This document shows positions 59,201 to 64,000 of a DNA stretch of 64,000 nt, piece after piece. The stretch comes from Mytilisepta virgata (lineage: Eukaryota; Mollusca; Bivalvia; Mytilida; Mytilidae), in assembly GCA_028015205.1 (NCBI GenBank), contig CM051516.1, positions 61,942,230-62,006,229 on the forward strand. The letters are read 5' to 3'. The notes beneath the pieces are model-generated. The model worked only from the letters and a program-made list of their open reading frames with translations. It had not been told where the DNA came from and made no database searches. The stretch's first letter is position 1. Each line of letters begins with the position of its first letter. The position numbers were made by a program, and so were the translations under genes.

Positions 59201-60612
59201 GCTGCCTGTGGCACGGACATTGTTGTCGCCTGACTCAGGGAAAGACAGAAAACCCTTTGAACGGAAAGAGCCTGGACGAATTATACAAGACTACACAAGA
59301 AAAAATACAGTACATAACAGAAAACGACTACCAAGTGAAACAGATGTGGGAGTGCGAATGGGACCGGTTAAAGAAAGAAGACCAAGGAATCAAGACCTTC
59401 GTGTCCCAGAGGCAGAGACCCTGCGATCGTTTCGCCACGATGACCGAAGACGACATCATGAGAGCCGTGATGGAGGACAAGTTGTTTGGTGCCTTGGAAG
59501 TGGACCTGCACGTACCTGAGGACCTAAAGGCAAAATTTGCAGAAATGCCTCCAGTGTTTAAGAACGTGAACGTGTCCAGAGACGACATTGGGGACCACAT
59601 GAAGAGTTATGCCGAAAAAAAAGGAATCATGCCGCAGCCTAGAAAGTCATTAATCGGCAGCATGTTCGGAGAGAAGATCATGGTAATATCCCCGTTGCTG
59701 AAATGGTACGTCAACCACGGACTGAAAGTCACCAGGATTTACCAGGTAGTGGAGTACACGCCGTCGGCGTGTTTCAGACCCTTTGGAGATCAAGTCAGTA
59801 ATGCCAGGCGAGCCGGAGATGCCGATCCAAATAAAAAGATAATTGCAGAAAACGAGAAACTGAGGGGAAATTCCAGCTACGGCAAGACGGTGACCAACAA
59901 GGAAAGGCACACGGATGTGATTTACTGCCAGGAACACCAGATCAGTCGCTACCTCGTAGATCCCTCTTTCCGGCGATGCAACCAGCTGAGTGACAAAACG
60001 TTCGAGGTGGAAATGAGTAAGAAGACCATACACCTGGACCTGCCGATGCACATTGGCTGTTTCGTTTACCAGTACGCCAAGCTTCGGATGTTGGAATTTT
60101 ATTACGATTTTATGGACGTCTTTGTCGATCGCCGTGATTTTCAGTATTGTGCAATGGACACCGACAGTGCCTACATGGCTCTCTCTGGCGACAGTTTGGA
60201 AGAAGTAATCAAACCGCAGTTGCGTCGGCGCTTTGAAGCAGAGAAGAAGAATTGGTTTCCCCGTACTGACACACCACAACTGGCTGCTTGGGACAAGAGG
60301 ACTCCAGGACTGTTCAAGACAGAATTCAGTGGTGACGGGATGATTGCCTTGTGTAGCAAGACGTACTTTTGCTTTGGAGAGGAAACCAAGTACAGCTGTA
60401 AAGGGGTCAACAAGAGAACCAACGACATCAACAAAGAAAAATACATGGACGTTCTCCTGTCAAAGAACTCTGGCTCCGGAACCAACAGAGGGTTTCGTTC
60501 TGTAGATAATCAAGTCTACACATACTTGCAAGAGCGAGCTGGCTTTTCCTACTTTTATCCAAAACGTAAAGTTTTGGCGGACGGGGTGTCCACGACACCC
60601 TTAGATATTTGA
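56212..60612 (+). CDS. Family B DNA polymerase of an endogenous DNA virus or self-synthesising transposon, with N-terminal zinc fingers
   Basis: Intact, intronless, 1466 aa. Residues 4-151 hold five C2H2 fingers (C4-C7-H20-H24; C33; C69; C105; C131), then a basic region (KKPVKRP ... AKRRR, 161-180). Residues 370-380 (YDDNLCFFRCL) to 470 and a C2HC finger (485-505) are typical of metazoan virus-like polymerases. The 3'-5' exonuclease has TYDIEAM (549/551), GFNTGKYD (676/681) and YNNKD (806/810). Polymerase motif A is YGVDANALYLW (D910), motif B is KLRGNSSYG (1217-1224), motif C is MDTDS (1316/1318). Between A and B lies VDGYCKATNTVYEFQGCLWH then GHCC (982-1005), a nuclease-like module. It matches the DNA_pol_B_2 (protein-primed type) family. 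It should copy a linear element's DNA. All catalytic residues are present. Polinton, adintovirus-like or a separate lineage remain possible. Confidence 0.93.
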   Translation: MFSCEKCGKTFTEKRNLLRHQKTHAASSQTYSCQVCGKEFARADNRKRHQESHQQIEPGKPDPVQSLACQVCGKEFARPDARKRHEATHQQSEPGKPDPVQSFACQVCGKEFARADNRNRHQESHQYTLTCPDCGQYFNRLDNLARHRLLHTKPDAKPRMKKPVKRPASPLPGPSAKRRRTVSPPESPASPSQPDVLPEDPDTRVLYLRHWQSIRTEENTGNRVQDRFNFTLNEITTATFSDMVRHIFELQTTAFKINVSFGFVLRNVETGELRYFHSSQNNARFFDVPHLIRNEEDLEKFLEELSRHDILEFIRQQRPDTKWVVHLLTNATFYVNKLVEHPIGARVVLPDFILKNRGVVALVAGSNGPYDDNLCFFRCLAVHRGAPVKDVEVPAKTYHRQYLEKTEMSGCDFKGICLDDLAYIEPLFQLNICVYDLQETEDGDIAARLVRRSPYSFQDTMNLNLYDNHFSYVSDMEKYSHSYLCSKCDQLWKHVGHLHRHERTCTGDVLYKYPGGVYHTPQTVFERLEDEGIQVPVEARYYLYRATYDIEAMLQPTDKPRSDKLEWTSQHVLLSVSVCSNVPEFTEPVCFVSEGDSSETVDSCLIHLTEISDKAFRLLMPRYAGVFEEIQERLDRDLEEYQDDEVRERQEKKHHLYKLKQQLERHLQELPVIGFNTGKYDVNAMKIDFFTRLVESHKIKYTVKRNNNFMCIKTEKLKFLDITNYLAPGFSYSQFLKAYGCTEEKGFFPYEWMTGLDKLAVTELPPHQAFFSTLKNENIAPEEYQLCREVWQEKNMKNMKEFLIWYNNKDVEPMLEAIEKMFVYYKGLNVDMFKHGISVPGLTLKTMFDGLTDYFTVPDEKNKDLYELYKDNIVGGPSIVFHRYHEKDQTFIRPAEYQDPKPCKKIYGVDANALYLWSIMQDMPTGHFVRRKSEDDFKRQTPRRYERMAIEWLEWEAKETGHHIHHQGNDTEKLIGRRRLPVDGYCKATNTVYEFQGCLWHGHCCRLTQGKTENPLNGKSLDELYKTTQEKIQYITENDYQVKQMWECEWDRLKKEDQGIKTFVSQRQRPCDRFATMTEDDIMRAVMEDKLFGALEVDLHVPEDLKAKFAEMPPVFKNVNVSRDDIGDHMKSYAEKKGIMPQPRKSLIGSMFGEKIMVISPLLKWYVNHGLKVTRIYQVVEYTPSACFRPFGDQVSNARRAGDADPNKKIIAENEKLRGNSSYGKTVTNKERHTDVIYCQEHQISRYLVDPSFRRCNQLSDKTFEVEMSKKTIHLDLPMHIGCFVYQYAKLRMLEFYYDFMDVFVDRRDFQYCAMDTDSAYMALSGDSLEEVIKPQLRRRFEAEKKNWFPRTDTPQLAAWDKRTPGLFKTEFSGDGMIALCSKTYFCFGEETKYSCKGVNKRTNDINKEKYMDVLLSKNSGSGTNRGFRSVDNQVYTYLQERAGFSYFYPKRKVLADGVSTTPLDI
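56306..56629 (+). repeat. 108-bp tandem repeat encoding zinc fingers 2-4
   Basis: CCTGCCAGGTATGTGGAAA begins at 56306, 56414 and 56522, exactly 108 bp (36 codons) apart. The linker EPGKPDPVQS is duplicated with it. The near-identity at DNA level indicates recent duplication or conversion of finger units within an otherwise unique gene. Confidence 0.9.
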
Positions 60613-60673
60613 TCGGATGAACGGCTTACCGACTCGACTGATTACAGTGGGAAAGCTTTTCATTTGATGTATG

Positions 60674-60703
60674 AACAGACCACTCTTTTTAGAGTCGTCT
60701 GTT
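60674..60703 (+). terminator. Hairpin after the polymerase stop codon
   Basis: AACAGACCACTCT and AGAGTCGTCTGTT form a 13-position stem with a single C-C mismatch around a TTTT loop, 62 bp after the TGA. An A-rich tract follows within 11 bp. It could be an RNA 3'-end or stability element, as in transcripts processed at a stem-loop. No AATAAA lies between the stop and the hairpin. Function is inferred. Confidence 0.45.
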
Positions 60704-60713
60704 AACCGATAAC

Positions 60714-60758
60714 AAAAAAAAAAAAAAAAAAGAAAAAAAAAGAAAAAAAAAAGAAAAA

Positions 60759-60790
<32 letters not shown>

Positions 60791-60880
60791 AAAAAAAAAA
60801 AAAAAAGAAAAAAAAAGAAAAAAAAAGAAAAAAAAAAAAAAAAAAAAAGAAAAAAAAATTAAAAAATTAACAAAAAAAAA
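60714..60880 (+). repeat. A-rich tract, (A7-9 G)n
   Basis: Nearly pure A interrupted by regularly spaced G. Its reverse complement occupies 63910-64000, with small length differences, so it belongs to the palindromic structure. It might derive from a poly(A) tail. Confidence 0.9.
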
Positions 60881-61920
60881 AGAACTAGGTACCTGTGATG
60901 TAACACAGGGGCTCAACCCACAGAGCTGCCTAGCGCGTCCCCCAGGTGGCGGATAGGGGATACCCTCTCGTTGAGGGTTGTCAGGTCGTTAAAAGCCCTG
61001 ACCGCGGATCATAGTGGGTAAAGTGTTTGGAAAAAAATAAACTATCTTTTAACAAAAATAGTTAAAATAATTATAAAATTTGTCAACTGAATTTACACTC
61101 ATATTACACTTTCTGATATTCAGCTTACAGAGGAAAGTGATGTTGCTGTTCTTCTCTTACTCCATGCTGTTCTTTGCTGTTCATCACTGTTCTGCACTGT
61201 ACGCATATTGGTATTCTATTGATCCATGCTGCTCTTCGCTGCTCATCGCAGCTCTGCACTGATCTCAGTTTGTTCTTCTCTTGGTCCACGCTGCTCTTGT
61301 CTTGTTCTATGCTGTTCTTTCCTGCCAGTTATGTCGAGGTCCGACAGTATATGCAGTACAATGGGACTATTTGGTTATCTCCCCTTTTCCCGCACTTTCC
61401 GGTCGTCTCTGGATCTTTCATCGGTCTCTAGGGTCTGATACTCTCACTGTTATGTCGAAGTCCGAGAGTATACGAAGTCAACTATTGGATTATCTCCCCT
61501 TATCCCGCTCTACTCATCTGTGGGTGATGTTTTCTGTGAGGACCAAAGGTTGGATTGGATTATGTCCCCTTACCTCCAAGTGATGCTGTCACCAATAGAT
61601 CAACGGAGGGGTGTCCTGAGCAACTGCCTTAACAACGACGGTCCATTTAATTGCTCTATGCTGTTCTTTGCTGTTCATCGCTACTCATGACTGTACTCAC
61701 GTGCTCATTTCGGTTTTTAGGGGGCTACTTGTCACTTTTCGCTGCTGCTGCTGCTCCTGGTGGTGGTCGCTGTTAGTTGTTGCTGCTGCTGCTGCTGTGG
61801 AGGAGGAGGAGGTGGGATTCTTACTGTTTCGTTATAAGTCACCTCTGGGTCTCGTTGATGTAACGATGGACATCAAAGATGGCTGCGCCCACGTAACGCG
61901 GACCTGAATGAAAGCACCCT
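60881..61920 (+). repeat. Left arm of ~1040-bp inverted repeat
   Basis: Positions pair as x with 124790 minus x: 60881 with 63909 and 61920 with 62870. Four small plus-strand ORFs (61080-61262, 61174-61431, 61226-61438, 61668-61907) have exact mirror ORFs on the minus strand with identical translations, so there are no indels and apparently no substitutions in the compared parts. The arm holds the SINE-like head, TGCTGTTCTTTGCTGTTCAT-type repeats, a duplicated GTTATGTCGAxGTCCGA(C/G)AG block and CTG-repeat stretches. I see no credible gene. Confidence 0.93.
60889..61045 (+). repeat. SINE-like head sequence at outer end of left arm
   Basis: GGTACCTGTGATG, AGAGCTGCCTAGCGCGTC, GGTGGCGGATAGGGGATACC and CCCTGACCGCGGATCATAGT parallel the first ~155 bp of the element at 1851-2260. 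The rest of that element is absent. Confidence 0.75.
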
Positions 61921-61978
61921 ATGAAACAGAAATTTTAGAGTCTTTCTGGACGGGAACAAACGTTTACGGATTTCAGCT

Positions 61979-62309
61979 CTAACCATAACCCTAACTCGAG
62001 TCCTAACCCCAACCATAACTCTAACCCTAACCCTAACCCTAACCCCAACCCTAGTCCTAAACCTAACCCTAACTCTAACACTAACCATAGCTCTAACCCC
62101 TAACCCTAACACTAACCCTAACACTAACTTAACACTAAACCTAACCCTAACTCTAGCCCTAACTCTAACCCTAATGCTAACCCTACCATAATCCCTTACT
62201 CTAACCCTAAACCTAACTTAACCCTAACCATGACCCTAAACCTAACTCTAACCCTAACACTAACCCTAACTCTTACCTAACCCTAACATAATCTTAACCT
62301 TAATCCTAG
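61979..62309 (+). repeat. Degenerate telomere-like CCCTAA tract, copy 1
   Basis: A run of CCCTAA with many one-base variants (CTCTAA, CACTAA, CCCCAA, CCATAA). It is followed after ~120 bp of ordinary AT-rich sequence by a second copy offset by 410 bp, which shares the same pattern of variants with only a handful of differences. The variants therefore predate the duplication. Confidence 0.9.
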
Positions 62310-62426
62310 GTCTTGTTCTATTTTTGTTTAGTTTATTCATTTTTTTTATACTTTTATATTCCGATTCATTGTATCTTTAGATTTCGAATTTCAATGAAGT
62401 GAGTGGAAAATGAAGACTAGAAGTTT

Positions 62427-62758
62427 AACTCTAACCCTAATCCTAACCCTAACCCCAACCCTAGTCCTAAACCTAACCCTAACTCTAACACTAACCATAG
62501 CTCTAACCCCTAACCCTAACACTAACCCTAACACTAACTTAACACTAAACCTAACCCTAACTCTAGCCCTTACTCTAACCCTAATGCTAACCCTACCCTA
62601 ATCCCTTACTCTAACCCTAAACCTAACTTAACCATAACCATGACCCTAAACCTAACTCTAACCCTAACACTAACCCTAACTCTTACCTAACCCTAACATA
62701 ATCTTAACCTTAATCCTAAATCTAACCTTATCCTAACTTAACCCTAATCCTAACACTA
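62427..62758 (+). repeat. Degenerate telomere-like CCCTAA tract, copy 2
   Basis: Direct repeat of copy 1 in the same orientation. It ends in CTAGTACCACTTCAAATTC; a small inverted pair (ACTTCAAATTCAT / ATGAATTTGAAG) follows at 62764-62824 before the right arm. Confidence 0.9.
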
Positions 62759-62869
62759 GTACCACTTCAAATTCATCCGGGATTTAGCCCAAGATTGGGT
62801 TAGACTTTGAAACATGAATTTGAAGCAGGCTGGTAAGCAGAACTAGTGTTAGGGTAAACGTTTGTCATA

Positions 62870-63909
62870 AGGGTGCTTTCATTCAGGTCCGCGTTACGTG
62901 GGCGCAGCCATCTTTGATGTCCATCGTTACATCAACGAGACCCAGAGGTGACTTATAACGAAACAGTAAGAATCCCACCTCCTCCTCCTCCACAGCAGCA
63001 GCAGCAGCAACAACTAACAGCGACCACCACCAGGAGCAGCAGCAGCAGCGAAAAGTGACAAGTAGCCCCCTAAAAACCGAAATGAGCACGTGAGTACAGT
63101 CATGAGTAGCGATGAACAGCAAAGAACAGCATAGAGCAATTAAATGGACCGTCGTTGTTAAGGCAGTTGCTCAGGACACCCCTCCGTTGATCTATTGGTG
63201 ACAGCATCACTTGGAGGTAAGGGGACATAATCCAATCCAACCTTTGGTCCTCACAGAAAACATCACCCACAGATGAGTAGAGCGGGATAAGGGGAGATAA
63301 TCCAATAGTTGACTTCGTATACTCTCGGACTTCGACATAACAGTGAGAGTATCAGACCCTAGAGACCGATGAAAGATCCAGAGACGACCGGAAAGTGCGG
63401 GAAAAGGGGAGATAACCAAATAGTCCCATTGTACTGCATATACTGTCGGACCTCGACATAACTGGCAGGAAAGAACAGCATAGAACAAGACAAGAGCAGC
63501 GTGGACCAAGAGAAGAACAAACTGAGATCAGTGCAGAGCTGCGATGAGCAGCGAAGAGCAGCATGGATCAATAGAATACCAATATGCGTACAGTGCAGAA
63601 CAGTGATGAACAGCAAAGAACAGCATGGAGTAAGAGAAGAACAGCAACATCACTTTCCTCTGTAAGCTGAATATCAGAAAGTGTAATATGAGTGTAAATT
63701 CAGTTGACAAATTTTATAATTATTTTAACTATTTTTGTTAAAAGATAGTTTATTTTTTTCCAAACACTTTACCCACTATGATCCGCGGTCAGGGCTTTTA
63801 ACGACCTGACAACCCTCAACGAGAGGGTATCCCCTATCCGCCACCTGGGGGACGCGCTAGGCAGCTCTGTGGGTTGAGCCCCTGTGTTACATCACAGGTA
63901 CCTAGTTCT
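62870..63909 (-). repeat. Right arm of ~1040-bp inverted repeat
   Basis: Reverse complement of 60881-61920. The symmetry continues through the T-rich tract at 63910-64000 (mirror of the A-rich tract) up to the window edge, so the true palindrome is longer than can be measured here. Confidence 0.93.
63745..63901 (-). repeat. SINE-like head sequence at outer end of right arm
   Basis: Exact mirror of 60889-61045. Confidence 0.75.
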
Positions 63910-64000
63910 TTTTTTTTTGTTAATTTTTTGTTAATTTTTTTTTCTTTTTTTTTTTTTTTTTTTTTTTCTTTTTTTTTCTTTTTTTTTCTTTTTTTTTTTT

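Noticed and set aside
58501..59220. Long minus-strand ORF (239 aa) and others opposite the polymerase gene
   Set aside because: Antisense shadows of a GC-richer coding sequence with no recognisable domain.
60714..60880. Poly(A) tail marking the polymerase gene as a retrocopy
   Set aside because: A promoter with TATA lies upstream, no AATAAA precedes the tract, and the tract is part of the palindrome with regular G interruptions. Not fully excluded.
61668..61907. Small ORF with Cys/Trp and Glu runs in the palindrome arm (mirror at 62883-63122)
   Set aside because: It arises from CTG and GAG trinucleotide runs; no start context, domain or extension supports it.

Overview
This is eukaryotic nuclear DNA, AT-rich and gene-sparse. 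Introns are long, with ordinary GT-AG splice sites, and interspersed repeats are abundant: LINEs, tRNA-derived and other SINE-like elements, fold-back MITEs, minisatellites and a Penelope-type reverse transcriptase remnant. The repeat content and the divergence of the recognisable exons suggest an invertebrate, most likely a bivalve mollusc such as a mussel. That assignment is an inference; no rRNA or mitochondrial marker is present.

Left third (about 1.2-21.5 kb, minus strand): the first eight coding exons of a TMTC-family O-mannosyltransferase, most like TMTC1. All splice phases join correctly, and the gene continues off the left edge into its TPR repeats. Its second intron holds a 5'-truncated CR1/L2-type LINE in the same orientation. 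The 3' end of that intron together with the first ~40 nt of exon 3 has been amplified into about 15 tandem copies, so 14 acceptor-like sites stand in a row. Each has the form pyrimidine tract-CAG|GTAACT, which resembles a recursive-splicing ratchet point.

Middle (about 22-50 kb): mostly repeats. A 25-bp, a 26-bp and a 23/26-bp minisatellite are present; the last (39.9-41.8 kb) is open in all three plus-strand frames but lies inside an intron. That intron belongs to a minus-strand calcineurin-B/CHP-like EF-hand gene (37.3-42.6 kb, four exons assembled, start codon in a further unseen exon). An intact single-exon ORF at 48.4-49.2 kb encodes an unrecognised multi-pass membrane protein. LINE, Penelope-like and zinc-finger ORF remnants follow to 52.5 kb.

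Right end (54.6-64.0 kb): a compositionally distinct, GC-richer island. It begins with ~131-bp repeats packed with CRE (TGACGTCA), ETS (CCGGAAGT), NRF1-like (GCGCATGCGC) and E-box (CACGTG) sites. A T-rich stretch and a TATA promoter come next, with CRE and kappaB-like sites just upstream. An intact intronless 1466-aa gene then encodes a virus- or transposon-type family B DNA polymerase, with five N-terminal C2H2 fingers and a nuclease-like insertion in the polymerase domain. Behind it lie a hairpin, an A-rich tract, and two arms of about 1040 bp in inverted orientation that agree without indels. Between the arms is a spacer of degenerate telomere-like CCCTAA repeats. The symmetry runs to the window edge and predicts a mirror copy of the polymerase gene just beyond it. 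This looks like an endogenous self-replicating DNA element whose palindromic telomere-like junction may be a terminus or a concatemer joint.
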